From assembly GCA_947846985.1 (NCBI GenBank), contig CANTUZ010000011.1, forward strand, positions 14,186,096 to 14,250,095: a DNA stretch of 64,000 nucleotides, given 5' to 3'. The notes beneath the pieces were generated by a model. That model was not told the DNA's origin. It searched no databases and saw nothing but the letters and a program-made list of their open reading frames with translations. The stretch is from Fratercula arctica (taxonomy: Eukaryota > Chordata > Aves > Charadriiformes > Alcidae). Shown piece by piece: positions 1 to 13,130 of this stretch. Positions within the stretch are counted from its first letter, which is position 1; every line of letters starts with the position of its first letter. A program made the position numbers and the translations under genes.

Positions 1-1332
1 CTCAGAGACCATCCCCAGGGACACTCATATGTTTGCAGCAATGATTATTGGCCTGTCCTTGTCCAGGATCACTTCTCAGAACTATCTCATCTAACAACAC
101 AGACACACACTTAGCTTCTTTAAGAAAGGTGATATACCTTCTCACATTACTTTTAGATATTCATTAAGGAAATATCAGCTGGTTCTCCCACCTATCCACC
201 TATTTTTGATTCTCCACTAGGTTTGTTGAATATGACTTCCCTTTACAAATGCTATTTTTCTCAGTATGTTATATTTACCAGTGTGTCCTCAAATTCTACT
301 TATTATTATTAAAGTATAAGGAGACAGTATAGGTGTGAGACTAGCTCTAAGTGGGAGCAAACAATCTGATTGTTTCAATTGCATCTGCCTCTACTGCTTT
401 GGCTGCCAGAATTGCCTGGGAAAAAAAGTGGTTTGTTGCCTTCACAATGGCAAGGTACAAATGATGGCCTGGTAATGAATTGTGTTCTGGTTTTGTTGCC
501 TCAGGAAGTGTTGAAGTAAGTAGAAGATCTGTCATTTAAGGTGAAAAAGCCTCACAGTCCACAGGGTAATAAACAGTTCTTGTCAGTAACTTGAACAGAA
601 TGTGGATTGCTGACAACTTTACAACTGCTGAAGTAACCTGAAGATATGATCATATCACTGCTTTACACTGGGGGGAAAAAAAAAAAAAAGATGGAACAAT
701 AAATTTATGATAGGGATCACCTTTCAAAAAAAATACAAAATATATATCTCATTGAACATTTTGCACTGTTCAGTAGTTAGCTGAAAGACATCTTCAATAT
801 TACAACAGAAGCTCTTCTAGATTGGGGGTAGTTGACAGCTGTGGAAAAACCTTGCAAATATATTTTTAGAAAGTAATCCCTCAAAGATTATCATTAATTC
901 TGTTGGGACTTGGTGCAGTGTCAAACTCATAGTCAGTGATGCAGAAAATCAGCATGCAGTATCATACACTTTTGACAAGTTTATATTACCTTTCTTTTCT
1001 CTTTACATAAATTACCTCTCAACTTTCATTAGAAAAGAGTGTCATTTAAAGTCAGGCTGAGAAGATGAACTTTTAGTACATATTTCAAAGCTCAGTACAT
1101 TTGTCTCTATTAAATGCAGGAACCCTTGCTGAGCTCAAAAACATATTTGAAGATACATCTTTGCATGAATATCTATTTATTCTGCCACCGCTGATCATTT
1201 GAGCCTAAAAATCATTCTGTCTCATCTGAGAAGAGCTATGGAAGGAATCTCATTCTTCTGCCCATGGAATAGGAGGCTGTATGCAAAAAGCTTTCAAAAA
1301 AAAGGCCATTACCAAATGAAACTGTGGGGTTA
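1..1332. other. Intergenic, no supported feature
   Basis: AT-rich unique-looking sequence with one poly(A) run (about 676-689). No repeat family or gene recognised. Confidence 0.6.
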
Positions 1333-2003
1333 GGATCATAGAGTAGTTTGGGTTGGACAGGACCCTTAAAGGCCATCTAGTCTGAATCCCCTGTCATGGG
1401 CAGGGACATCTTCTGCGGATGGGGCATCGGTTACCTCTCTGGGCAACTTAGGTCAGTGTTTCACCACCCTCACTGTAAAACATTGCATCCTTAAGTCTGG
1501 CCTGAAACCATTACCCCTTGTCCTATCGCAAAAGGCCATGCTAAGAAGTGTGTCCCCATCATTGTTATAAGCTCTTTAAGTACTGAAAGGCTGCAATAAG
1601 GTCTCCCCGGAGCCTTCTCTTCTCCAAGCTGAAGCCCCCTACTCTCTCAGCCTGTCCTCACAGCAGAGGGGCTCCAGCCCTCCCAGCATCTCCGTGGCCT
1701 CCTCTGGCCCCGCTCCAACAGCTCCATGTCTCTCCTGTGCTGAGGCCCCAGCACTGGAGGCAGCACTGCAGGGGGGTCTCCCCAGAGCGGAGCAGAGGGG
1801 CAGAATCCCCCCCTCACCCTGCTGTCCATGCTACTGAGGATGCAGCCCAGGATGCGGAGAGGCTTTCTAGGCTGCCAATGCACATTGCCAGCTCATGGCT
1901 AGCTTTTCATCCACCAACACCCCCAAGTCCTTCTTGGCAGGGCTTCTCTCAATCCATTCATCCCCCATCCTGTATTGATGCTGGGGGTACAGGTATCAAT
2001 GGC
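1333..2003 (-). mobile_element. CR1 LINE, 3' part, minus strand
   Basis: Read on the minus strand this gives the CR1 3' region: a block around GAAAAGCTAGCCATGAGC, the AGCCTGGAGAAGAGAAGGCTCC-type block (here GGAGAAGAGAAGGCTCCGGG), a 3' UTR and the GGACCCTTAAAGG terminal block. The 3' end is at the left. It is 5' truncated and covers only the very end of ORF2, with indels. The short ORFs crossing it are not functional. Confidence 0.9.
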
Positions 2004-5000
2004 ATTAAATTTACCATGGCATTAAATGGCAGTGAGTGATGTCCCAGTTCTGTGTCTTTTCGATGGTATTTCTTTTTCTCCTTTTCTCTAGAACCAGTCC
2101 CACACAACTTTGCAAACAAATAATTTAAAGCACAGGGAACAGGCTTTATCCCATAATGAACACTAATAATGTATATGACAGAGCATCTTTGTGGCTTTCA
2201 GGGACCTGCATGAACAGTTAAGGATACAGTCCAAACCCATAGAATTTCTAGTGCAGATTAATGAACAGACAACTTTGCATCACTGAAGATGCAATGGAAG
2301 AATCCTACGTGAAGGTTAAAGCCACAAAAAATTGTATTTTCAGAAGCTGCTTAAATTGAAGAAGTTAGTTGTCTCTCTTCCCGTTTCATTCTTCCAGGTG
2401 TACTGCAATAACAGCAACACAAACAAATATAGGAACAAATATATATCCGCTTAAAGGCCTAGGAAAAGGGGGTTCAGTATGAAACATGAGAATAGCTACA
2501 CCATTGCAGACCAAAATGTCCATCTGTCCCAACCGTGTGAGACAGTTGCAGATATAGCAACCTATCAAGCAATGTTTTGGGGACTTAGTATAAGGCAGGC
2601 TTACTTCACTGGCCCCTTGTATGAGGAAACTTACCTCTTCATGAGCATCCAATAGGAAAGATACCGGGTAACTGTTAATAGGATCAAAGCTATTTAGTGC
2701 TATGAACAGATGTGGTGTTGCACCCCACACTAAATGGAAGGACCTGAGGAGTCCTCCCAGAAGCATGGGAACAGAGAAAATAAATACTCTTTTATACACA
2801 AAGAATTTATACGACAATCAAATGCACAAATCTTGCATTGTGATTCGTATAACCTTTCAGCTACCAAGACAGGTTTACATTTACATTTTATATATTCATT
2901 GACAAAGCCAGAATTACGAGAACTCATTGAGCTGTTGTTTGTGTGATGGTGTCTTGATTGATCAACCCATGTAAATAGCAGAATTTACAGAATTCCACAA
3001 ATAGCAGAATTTACAGAAACCATGCAGTTGAATCAGCTGGTATAACACATGTTTAGAAACTGAAACAATAAATGCATGGCACTTTTCTTGACAGATAGAT
3101 TGCTGTAAAAGGCTCCAGCGATGATGATGCTTTTGATAAATTCACATCTGTGTATATTACGTGAAAATAACAAGACATCAGTCAAGATGGACAATAGATT
3201 CATCACATGAATATCATATCTATATCTGCATAGATATATACAGTATTTCTAGAACTTAAAATGTACTTTCAACAAATCTTCCTAGTACATAATGTTTTCT
3301 GAGTCTTTACACGCAATCTGTTTGGTTGACTGTTTTTTCAACTTAAAGAAACTTTGAAGGTTCAATTTATCAAACTAGAATTGGAAATTTTCACTTGGCC
3401 ACAAGAGAAGTCTTTTATATTTCATTTGCCCGAAGGAGACATTAATCCTCTACTCATACAATGGGAAGCAAGGTAGATATTGAGACCTCTGAGTCATTTA
3501 ACTCCTCAGTGTCTTACCGGGATGCCCCAGAAAGTCATCATGCTCAATGACACACATAACGTTTCTTTGTCTTTGTACACTCCTGTTCTTTCAATGTAAT
3601 GGCCCTGCAGTCACAGGAAAGCAGTCCTATTGGATGGTTATCAACAGGGAACACTCTCCTTTGGGAATAACATTGATGTCCACGTATATCCAGGGACTTG
3701 AGAGCCCCCCTAAAAGACAACTATATGCTCTGGAAAACAAAAAGAAGCAGCAATTGTGGATTTGTCTGTCTTATCTAGAAGATAACTTTTCTCATCAGAT
3801 TACTCCTGATTTTATTTATTGCTTCATAATGTCTTATGTAAGGTGGGTACCCCCAAAACATACATCCTCTCAGCATCAGCAGATTAGAGTTCCTGCAGGA
3901 CCTGAACAACTCTAACCTTGGGTCACAAGAGATATTGTGAAATGCTGGGAAACTCTGCTTATGCTGTGCAAACCAGGCCCATCACACAGTGCCTCACAAG
4001 AAGAGTTACAAGAACAACGGGGCTGCCAGCCATTTTCTGGGACCACAACAGAGTGTACACCCCATGCTATTCCATTGTTGAACTTCATAGCGCCACTCTC
4101 CAGCCACTGTAGCATACAATACCTCCAGATCACAACTTTCCCTCCTGTGACCATTTTGGACAAATGCCTCTGCACTCTGGCTGCTTCTCTCTCTCCTTGA
4201 GGCACTCTTCTATTTTCCCTGTTCCCCATGCAGGTTTTCAGAGAAGATTGTACCTGAATCAAAGACAGAGAAGATACAGTGTGCCGTGAAGATGATATGG
4301 ACCTGTCTCCACCATTCTAATTTGGTGGAAGCAACGATGTTTTATTTTCGGCATTCCAGATGCATGATAAATGGTGTGTAGAGGTATAGGGCTGTTTTAC
4401 AGATATTTGGGATTTCCTGAGGGAAGCAGTGTCAGACATCATTACCTGTGAAGAAAAGAGAAAGAATTTTTGACAAAATAAAATAGAGGTTCTGGTTAAA
4501 AGTTCTTTGTATCTGTTGGCAGCAGTCTCAAGTCTGGGATTGTCATCATCTATAACGGTAGATGGGGGAACTTTTGGCTGGGGGAAATACACACAGTCTG
4601 GAGATGGTTTGCTAGTATTCCTGAAACTCATCATCTGCACCATCTGCAGTCCCTTGTTTCTCATGAGCACAGGTCCTCCCCTAATAACTTGTGAATTCCC
4701 AGCCATGCCGGAAGATTATCCTTGTTGCTTCTCCTTCATTCTAGAGGTTCTCCTTTTGAGTAGTCATTCTCATTGACCCTTGCAGTCAGATGCCCTGCAT
4801 AGGTGCCATCCATTATGCTTTCTGGCAATGAATTAAATCTCCTTTCATCTGTTTTGAACCATTATCCTGTTATTTTAAATAGTTTAGATTTTTTAGATAC
4901 TATAGATATGTTAACTTATCCACTGAATCTTTTTCAAGCTGGAGAATCAAAGCCTGCTTACTCATTCCTCAGGTGGAGGTTGTTCCATTCCAGTCATTTT

Positions 5001-6691
5001 CTTCTTTCCTTCTGCATGCCTCTTCTGAAGAAATTTGTTCTGACAGTCTAGCAAGGAGATACTATATTTCAAAAGCATCATTAACACTGATTTTCAGTAA
5101 TTCTTGAAATATTGAGGAACCCCACGAGGGCAAGGAGTAATTTAAGGTTCTATAAATATTATAAATGTTTGTAACTCAACAGTGATGTAAATAATAAACT
5201 AATCATATTTATATTTATTTGAGGCAAACACTGGAATACTTGATATGCCAAACTAAATACAGTAATTTGCACTGTCTGTTTAAGGTAGCTAAACTGTGTT
5301 GATATTTATGAGTTTATATACTTTCTTGTCTTTAACAATAATACTGATAGCACATAAATCTGTTACTGGTTTTCATTTGGATGGATTTTGGTAAGCTAGA
5401 ACACAAAATCAGGCCACTACACACTATATAGATTAAAAATTGCATGACTGACAAGTGTCAAAATGATTCTGTATGTGTAGGGCCCCCAATGGGTGGGTAT
5501 GCCTTTGGAAAGGATTGGTTCTTCACCATATACTGTTTTAATAAAAAAATGACCAAGGATAAAATGCAAAATCTTTTATTACAAAAGAATTACACTTCTA
5601 TTACAAAAGAATTAGACGAGTCAGATATAAAAGACAAAATAGTCTCTGACAAAAAGTAATCACATTCCTCCTGGTTATCCCTATGGTTGTTAAAGATGCA
5701 CAAAACTAAAATGCAAATGTAAGTCAATATAACAAATAAGGAAGACTACAGCCTGTAATACAGGTGGGGAAGGGGGATTGTACCAAAGCCACGTCTTGAG
5801 ACTGCCGAAACGTAAAAAGTGCATGCAAGTTTGGTGCTGCAACCGGCACAGCTAATGTGAATCTTTGATATATAGCAATTGGTCAAAGACAAATACAGTG
5901 ATAATACTGTCTCTGCATGTGACTAGTTATCATTGTTGTTTCGTTCAGTGGCTGTGCTCACACTTGACTGGCAACAACTCTGATTTTACAAAAAAAAAAA
6001 AAAACACAAACAAACGATATAATAAAAGCATTGAAAAACATACTAAAAAAAGACTCAAGAAGCAAGAGATAAGGCCTAAATAGGACACATCTCAACACTG
6101 CATGTTGCAATGCCAGTCTTGAAGGGGTCCAGTTTTTGTAACAGAATCCAATATACCCTCTTAGATGCCTTTACTTCCTATAGTGTACCTAAATAGTAGG
6201 CATCATGAACATAATTCAAAACAAACAGCCAATGAGAACTGTGTAAATGCACCAAGGACATTCCCTAGATTGAGGCAACATGAAGTGATGACAACAATGC
6301 ATCCAAAAATCCATCTCTTTCCGGATAGGGACGTGGGTCAATTCTATAAAGAGGTGATAAGATTTCATGGCCTCTAAAGTTTAAATCATTTTCTGACAAA
6401 CGTTTCTTCTGCCTTTAAAATAAAGAAAAGATGAGGTAATGATGACAAATCTACTATGCCACTTCATCTCCTATACAAAGTAATCTAACAGTAAGAGTAT
6501 TTACCCAAATTGTGAGAGACCTCAAATCCACTCTTACTGTCACTTGAGGAATTCAGATCCCAAGCTCACATTCCTGTAGCTATGTGGCTCTCAGCATGTA
6601 GATAGGCCCATATGGGGATGGATTAATATTCTCAACATTCCTTCTGAAGTCATACACTCCATGAGAAAAAAAAAAGTCTACAGGAGTGTTT
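2004..6691. other. Intergenic, no supported gene
   Basis: AT-rich sequence with a small tandem repeat (2973-3018) and an A-rich run near 5990-6004. Open frames of 143 aa (minus, 2386-2817), 122 aa (plus, 3547-3915) and 129 aa (minus, 4317-4706) are unrecognised and within chance expectation for this span. Confidence 0.55.
2973..3018 (+). repeat. Two-copy tandem repeat, 26-bp period
   Basis: The 20-mer AAATAGCAGAATTTACAGAA occurs twice, at 2973-2992 and 2999-3018, with a 6-base spacer. Confidence 0.9.
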
Positions 6692-6696
6692 GGGAC

Positions 6697-7865
6697 TGTG
6701 GAATAATTACTAAATTGGCTAAAAAATACAAAAGTACGACATTGTTCACACATTAAGGAAAAGTATAAAATCAAGAGGCCTCTGAGGTAGAAAACAGCTG
6801 CAGCTGGCATGAAGAATACAACATCCGCGGTTCCCTGATAAGGATGCTTGTGAAGCTACATGAGGTACGGGGCGGGATGCAATTATTCCGCGGCTTTACC
6901 TTATGATGTATAGCAGATACGGGGACGGGACGATACCATGAAACAGATAAGCTGCCAATTAGCTGCCTGCTTGATACTCGGAGCCAACATTTTGTCAAAT
7001 TTTGATGAAATGCTGTCCTTTGTGCGAACTTTGCTCATTATAATGTCATTATAATACCAAAACACACCTCCATCCCAAAGGCTACCCGCCTCCAAGGTGC
7101 GACCACTCCTTCTTGAGTCTGCGCTCTGAATTTTTCATAAACTATACCTTTAATTCTGAAGCGAGAGAATTTTACACCAATCATAATTAAAGTATTTATG
7201 ACTAAAGTCACTCAAACTCCACCTTGAAGATAACAAATAGTATAAAAATAGCCCAAGAGAGGGGGGATACTCAGGGAAGACACCATCGCAAAGAATTTCA
7301 TCACTGACTTCCGGGATCAGTCGACGGGCTGAGCCTTTCTTCCCCCCCATAGGGACGCCTTTGGGTAAGACTTAGATTATACCGAGTGCTTTCTCGGGAA
7401 ACTTAGAAATTTCTCTAGAGAATCTCTTTCCTACATTTATAGCCAGGCTGTATTGTTTATAACTTTGTCGCGCGTTTGATATATGTAATAATACTTTTAT
7501 TTGCATGTGCTTTGCAGACAGTGTATTTATCACCAGCAATCCTAAGAACCTATCTATCTGTTGTTTAAATAAACTGCACTGTTTAAGTAGCTAGTCATTT
7601 CGGTTTCTCACTGAACGCGACCAAAGACTCGAGAGTGGCCGTGCTAGTTCATGAGCACAACTAGACTGAAGGTGCAGTCCACTATTAGTGTATCCAGATC
7701 GTAATAGTTTAATACATATTAAATGCGACTGGACTGATAGTGCTGAATTGGGCATCACTCAGAATTTAAACCCAGCCGCACCTAGCCTCCCACCTCGGTG
7801 AGGAGTGTTAGAATGCAAGGGGGTTTATCTTCTGCCAAAACCGCTTTGCCCCTTTCCACGCAACA
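6697..7865 (+). mobile_element. Solo LTR copy 1 of an endogenous retrovirus (1,169 bp)
   Basis: Starts TGTGGAATAATTAC, ends CTTTCCACGCAACA (TG...CA) and is flanked by perfect 5-bp duplications GGGAC (6692-6696 and 7866-7870). A TATA-like TATAAAAATA is at 7241-7250 and AATAAA at 7568-7573, so the sense strand is +. There are no internal retroviral genes, hence a solo LTR left by recombination. Two antisense relatives lie at 28869 and 49835. By eye copy 1 and the copy at 49835 differ at only about 1-2% of positions where compared. I cannot name the family. ORFs inside it are shadows. Confidence 0.9.
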
Positions 7866-7870
7866 GGGAC

Positions 7871-9679
7871 ACAGGCAGAAAAGCACAGATGACTTCTTAA
7901 CCTACTGTTTAGGAAATCCATCTGTTTAGCTCTACATGCTAAACCTTATTCAAAGACCTCTGTATATTTTATAGCAAGCAACCACTGAATCAATAGCATA
8001 AATGGACACCTCCTTGCTGGTGATCATACAGAGATGTGGTTATCTCTGGCTCTCTCATATTTTTTCTAACTCAGAACATTTTGAATTTTTTCTTCATATC
8101 AGAGCAGCTTCAAGAGAAAGGATGGAGAGTTTTATTCCTTGCTTTCCTCATTGTAACTATCTTGTAATTGAGTGATAAAACTGCAGACTAAATTAATAAT
8201 AATAAAAGTGAAATAGCACCCATGAGAAATGTGGAACACTTTTACACACAGAAATGGGTTCTAAGATGAGTATCACAACTCAGAAGAGATCGCACAGGTA
8301 GAATAGCTATTCCTCTGAAAACATTAGCTTCTGTGCTTGGTAATGGTTCAACAAGGGAAACCAATTGTTTTACATTATTAGGAAAGGATCAGAGCACAAA
8401 GAGAAACTATTACATGAGTGTATAAATGCATGATGTACTCACAGTTTGAATATGGTATGCAATTCTACATACACGCACCCCAGAAGGAAATGAATGAACT
8501 GGGGCAGGCTTAAAGAAGGACAACAATAGTGAACAAAGCAATGTGATTGCTTCTGAATTAGGAATTGTTAAGTAGTTTAAAGCATGGGTGGAAAAAGAGA
8601 CTAGAGAGGAAATAATGTTTCACTGTAGATGACACCAATTAATTTTTCAGACATATGGCTCAGAGCAAATAAAAGTGGTTGCTCTTCATATGTGTGATTA
8701 ACTTACTGACACAGGATGTTGTAAATGCTAAATGCTTACAGGAGTACAAAAATAGTGAATAGTTTCATAGAAGAAATACATTAAGAGCTACTTAATCTAA
8801 AGGCATAACAACAGGATTTGGGATTCCTTGAACCATCAGCTTTTGCAGGCTGGGAGAGCACTTTGGGTAAGCAGCACTAAATGTATACCCTGTTCTTATA
8901 TTCTTTCCTGTACATTTGTCTTGGCCATGGCTGGGAACAGAATAATAGGTTTGAGAGAGAAAATATGGCTGTTGTTATGTTTCTGTCTAAAGATTTTATG
9001 GGTGGAAGTGGCCCACGGCAGAGGAAGGAGTTATATCTGAGCCTCTCACTGAAGGAGAGGAAGGTAGGAGGAAGAGAGCAGCTGATTTTAGGAGTTGTCA
9101 GTCCCACCTACTTAGGTGTGAAAGGCAATTTTGTGCTTTCTCTGATTAATAGCTCATATACTGAGACAAAGGAATAGAGAACAGAAATACGGGATACAAT
9201 TCATGTGACTAAAAGTAGCCAACTGACACCATTTTAGACAGCCCTGTATTTGACAATTACTCTCAACTACATTCCATCCCCCAGTCAAAGCTCTTAGAAA
9301 ATGCTGATCCTCATCCCCATGTGTCAACATTTATGCACCCAACATAACACCACTTAGACATCTACACTTAGAAGACACTATTACTTCTACTCACCACGAC
9401 CTTCATAACTAATATGCACAGATGGCAAGTGCATACAGACTTGGGAATCAATAGTTTAAGTGGAGAGAATAGGAGATAAAAAGCAAGCAAACTTTACAAG
9501 TGATTCTTAGGCTAATCTAGGGCAATACACAAACTAGACTTAGTAGGGACTCCAGGCTGGAAACTACATAATGCCCAGGAACCTAAGGAACATCAGGGGC
9601 AGCACATAGACACGGATAGTTTGGATTAGAAATAGGTCAGGGTTAAGGACCCAAAAACAGTTAGGGACAGACTTAAACT
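7871..9679. other. Intergenic, no supported feature
   Basis: AT-rich DNA between the first LTR and the long CR1. Nothing recognised. The CR1 could extend somewhat left of 9680 but I cannot see its motifs there. Confidence 0.5.
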
Positions 9680-10101
9680 AGGGAGCATGGAAGGACTGCA
9701 GGTGAAGTTCAGCAGAAGTGCCACCATGGACTTCAGGAGGGCAGACTTTGATCTTTTCAGGAGCCTGCTTGACAGAGTCCCTCGGGAGGCAGTCCTGAAG
9801 CGCAAAGGAGTCCGGGAAGGCTGGACAATTTTCAAGAAGGAAGTCTTAAAGGCACAGGCTGTCCCCATGTGCCAAAAAATGAGCTGTCAGGGGAAAAGAC
9901 TGGCCTGCCTGAACAAAGAGATATGGTTACAACTCAGGAAAAAAGGAAAGTTTACTGCTTTTGTAAGAAGGGGCAGACCACTCAGGAAGGCTACAAAGAT
10001 GTTGTAAGGCAGGGAGAAAATTAGAAGGGCCAAAGCTGAACTAGAACTTAATGTGGCTTTGGATGTTAAGAACAATAAAAAGAGTTTCTATAAATATATT
10101 A
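9680..10101 (+). pseudogene. CR1 LINE ORF2 fragment (between endonuclease and RT), left part
   Basis: Encodes the CR1 ORF2 linker before the reverse transcriptase (TMDFRRADFDLFRSLLDRVP; KGVREGWTIFKKEVLKAQ). The 5' half of the element (ORF1 and most of the endonuclease) is absent. The left boundary is approximate. Together with 10475-12228 it is one CR1 copy split by a solo LTR. Confidence 0.85.
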
Positions 10102-10106
10102 GTAAC

Positions 10107-10469
10107 TGTCCCGGTTCCGGCAGGGATAGGGTTTATCCTCCCCAGGCTTCGTCAGGGACACAGGTATTCCATCACAGGTGAACCATGCCCAGGCTGTAGC
10201 CAGGAGCTGTTGGGGGAGGTGGCAGGAAGTCGCCACTGGGAGCAGGCTGGGGGTCCCGGGTCCCGTCGGTGAGCGGTAGTTCTGTCATTCTGTTTGTACA
10301 TTCCTCTATCCCTGTTATTGTTGTTGTTTTCTTCTTCCCTTTGCTGTTCTGTTAAACTTTGTCTCAATCCACAAATTTTGCCTTTTTCTTCCGATTCTTC
10401 CCAGGGCACGGGGGAGCTCGAGAGAGCAGCACGTGGTTCTTTATTGCCGTCTGAGGCCAAACCGGGACA
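10107..10469 (+). mobile_element. Solo LTR, 363 bp, nested in CR1
   Basis: Bounded by perfect 10-bp inverted ends TGTCCCGGTT ... AACCGGGACA and by 5-bp duplications GTAAC (10102-10106, 10470-10474). It interrupts the CR1 ORF2 exactly at the duplication. Orientation is inferred from T-rich, polyadenylation-like sequence in the right half and is uncertain. No internal retroviral genes. Confidence 0.8.
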
Positions 10470-10474
10470 GTAAC

Positions 10475-12228
10475 AAAAGAAGGACTAAGGAAATTTCCAT
10501 CCTTTATCAGATGAAGGCGGTAAAATGGTGACAAAGGATGAGGAGAAGGCTGAGGTACTTAATGCCTTCTTTGCCTCAGTCTTTAGTAGTAGTATCGATT
10601 GTTCCCTGAGTACTAGACCCTTGAACTAGTAGATAGGGGTGGGGAGCAGAATGAAGCCCCGGCAATTCAAAGGGAGCTGGTGAGGGACCTGTTCCATCAT
10701 CTAGACATACACAAGTCTATGGGGCCTGATGGGATCCACACGAGGGTACTGAGGGAGCTGGCAGAAGTGCTCAGCAAGACACTTTCCGTCATTTACCAGC
10801 AGTCCTGGCAAACTGGGGAGGTCCCGGTAGACCAACATCTAGCAAATGTGATGCTCATCCACAAGAAGGGCTGGAAGGATGATCTGAGGAACTACAGACC
10901 TGTCAGTCTGACCTCGGTACCTGGAAGGGTCATGGAAGAGATCATCCTGAGTGCCATTATGCGGCACACAAAGGACAGCTGGTGATCAGGCCCAGTCAGC
11001 ATGAGTTCATGAAAGGCAGGTCCTGCTTGACAAACCTGATCTCCTTCTATGACAAAGTGACCTGCTTGGCAGATGAGGGAAATGTAAAGCCTTTGATATG
11101 GTTTCCCACAGCATTCTCATGGAGAAATGGGCTGCTCATGGCTTGGACAGGAGTACTCTTCACTGGGTTAAAAACTGTCTGAAGGGCTGGGCACAGAGAG
11201 TGGTGGTGAATGGAGTTAAATCCAGTTGGTGGCCAGTCACCAGAGTGGTGTTCCCCAGGGCTCAGTTTTGGGGCCAGTTCTCTTTAATGTCTTTACCAAT
11301 GGTCTGGACAAGGGGATTGAGTGCACCCTCAGTAAGTTTGCAGATGATACCAAGTGGGAGTGTTGACCTGCTTGAGGGTAGAAAGGCTTTGCAGAGGGTT
11401 CTGGACAGGCTGGATCGATGGGCCAAGGCCAATGGTATGAGGTTCAGCAATGGCGAGTGCCGCGTCCTGCACTTGGGTCACAACCATCCCATGCAGGGTT
11501 ACAAGCCTGGGGAGGAGTGGCTGGAGAGCTGCCTGGCAGAAAACGACCTGGGGGTGTCGGTTGACTGCCAACTGAGTATGAGCCAGCAGTGTGCCCAGGT
11601 GGCCAAGAAGGCCAACAGCATCCTGGCCTGTATCAGGAGTAGTGTGGTGAGTAGGACTAGGGAAGTGATGGTCCCCCTGTACTGGGCACGGGTGAGGCCC
11701 CACCTTGAGGGCTGTGTCCAGTTTTGGGCCCCTCACCAGAAAAAAGATGTTGAGGGGCTGGAGCGTGTCCAGAGAAGGACAATGGAGCTGGTGAGGGGTC
11801 TGGAGCACAAGTCTTGTGAGGAGCGGCTGAGGGAGCTGGGGGTGTTCAGCCTGGAGAAAAGGAGTCTGAGGGGAGACCTTCTCACTCTCTACAGCTCCCT
11901 GAAAGGAGGCTGTAGCCAGGGGGGGTTGGTCTCTTCTCCCATGTAACAGGCGATAGGACAAGAGGAAACAGCCTCAAGTTGCACCAAGGGAGGTTTAGAC
12001 TGGATATTAGGAAAATTTTTTACACTGAAAGGGTTATTAAGCATTGGAACAGGCTGCCCAGGGAAGTGGTTGAGGCACCATCCCTGGAGGTATGTAAATG
12101 CCGGGTAGATATAGTGCTTAGAGATATGGTTTAGTGGTGGTTTTTGTCAGAGTTGGGTTGATGGTTGGACTAGATGATCTGAAAGGTCCCTTCCAACCCA
12201 GGTAATTCTATGATTCTGTGATTCTATG
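10475..12228 (+). pseudogene. CR1 LINE reverse transcriptase and 3' end, degenerate
   Basis: Contains CR1 RT blocks: DEEKAEVLNAFFASVF near 10540-10585, SMGPDGIHTRVLRELAEVL, LRNYRPVSLTSVPGRVMEE (to 10985) and a FADD catalytic motif (11337-11348). These fall in different frames, so the ORF is broken at least near 10983 and before 11337. The element ends with three ATTCTATG/ATTCTGTG octamers (12205-12228), the avian CR1 terminus. Not able to encode an active enzyme. Confidence 0.92.
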
Positions 12229-13126
12229 AACATGAGGAGGGTTGTGAACTGAGACTGAGGCTGGAGATAGTTATGTGTGGCAAAATCCCAAAATGATTGG
12301 AAAAGTGTACATCCATGACTAGAGAGGATGAAAAGAGGCATGGAGAAGAACAACATTCTACCATAATGTTCAATCCCATACAACTTCCTCAAACAAATCC
12401 GTATTGCATTTATGATTAGCTACTGCCATGTAATACCTCCACACCTGTCACGGGCTCATTTCATAGTACACAATTTTGCCATTTCCCTCAAATATAAGTT
12501 GGCTCTGCTGTCATCACACTGGTAACCACTTGTTTACTTATTAATGACTGCCATTAAACAGGGAGTTCAATGATGGACTGGCTTTGGAAGATGTCCATAC
12601 AAAAGATGAAAAAGGGTTTTATTCAATATAGGAACCAATTGTCAGAGACAACACATAAAACCAAACATTCACACTTCAGCCTTCTACCTCAGTGAGACAT
12701 CCTCAATGAGAGAGATGGCAGTGGTGATAACTGTAAAATGGTTATAGCGGTTCAAGAAGTCAAGGATGCAGTGGAAAGATGATGGTGAGCTCCCACTGGT
12801 GGTACCTTACTGGTACAAGTGGTGAAGCGGGAAGTTCCTCCAGCAGTGGCAATGTCAGTTGTGGACAGCCACCTCTGAGGGGCACACAGTGCTTATTTGG
12901 GGACATTCCTTCTTTCCTGAGAGTGGAATTTCCTCCTCTACACTCATGACTTGGCAGGCAGCACGTCCTTAACTCAAAAGCCGCCACCATCTCGAACTAG
13001 AGCTTTTTTGTGAATGAGGTCTCCACCTACACACTCCTAACACAAGGAGCTGGTATCCAGCAGGGCTCCAGTAAATGCTTGTGAAAAACTTAAGTCTTCC
13101 GCACCTTCTTCCTAAAAACTGTTGCA
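12229..13126. other. Intergenic, no supported feature
   Basis: Lies between the CR1 3' end and the C-rich LTR. No repeat or coding signal recognised. Confidence 0.5.
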
Positions 13127-13130
13127 CCTC

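Noticed and set aside
2386..2817. 143-codon open frame on the minus strand
   Set aside because: No recognisable domain. One ORF of this length is about what chance gives over 64 kb in six frames, and there is no promoter or splice context.
3547..3915. 122-codon open frame with a hydrophobic, signal-peptide-like start
   Set aside because: Unrecognised, in AT-rich intergenic DNA, no supporting gene structure.
4317..4706. 129-codon minus-strand frame whose first ~75 codons look protein-like (VPPSTVIDDDNPRLETAANR)
   Set aside because: Could be an old retrogene or transposon remnant, but I recognise no family and see no splice sites. A protein search and cross-species codon conservation would decide.
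6697..7865. A full endogenous provirus
   Set aside because: Only one LTR with duplications directly at both ends; no gag, pol or env between paired LTRs anywhere in the window.
11098..11946. 282-codon ORF that might be an expressed protein
   Set aside because: It is the frame-shifted 3' part of CR1 ORF2. The catalytic FADD lies in another frame within it.
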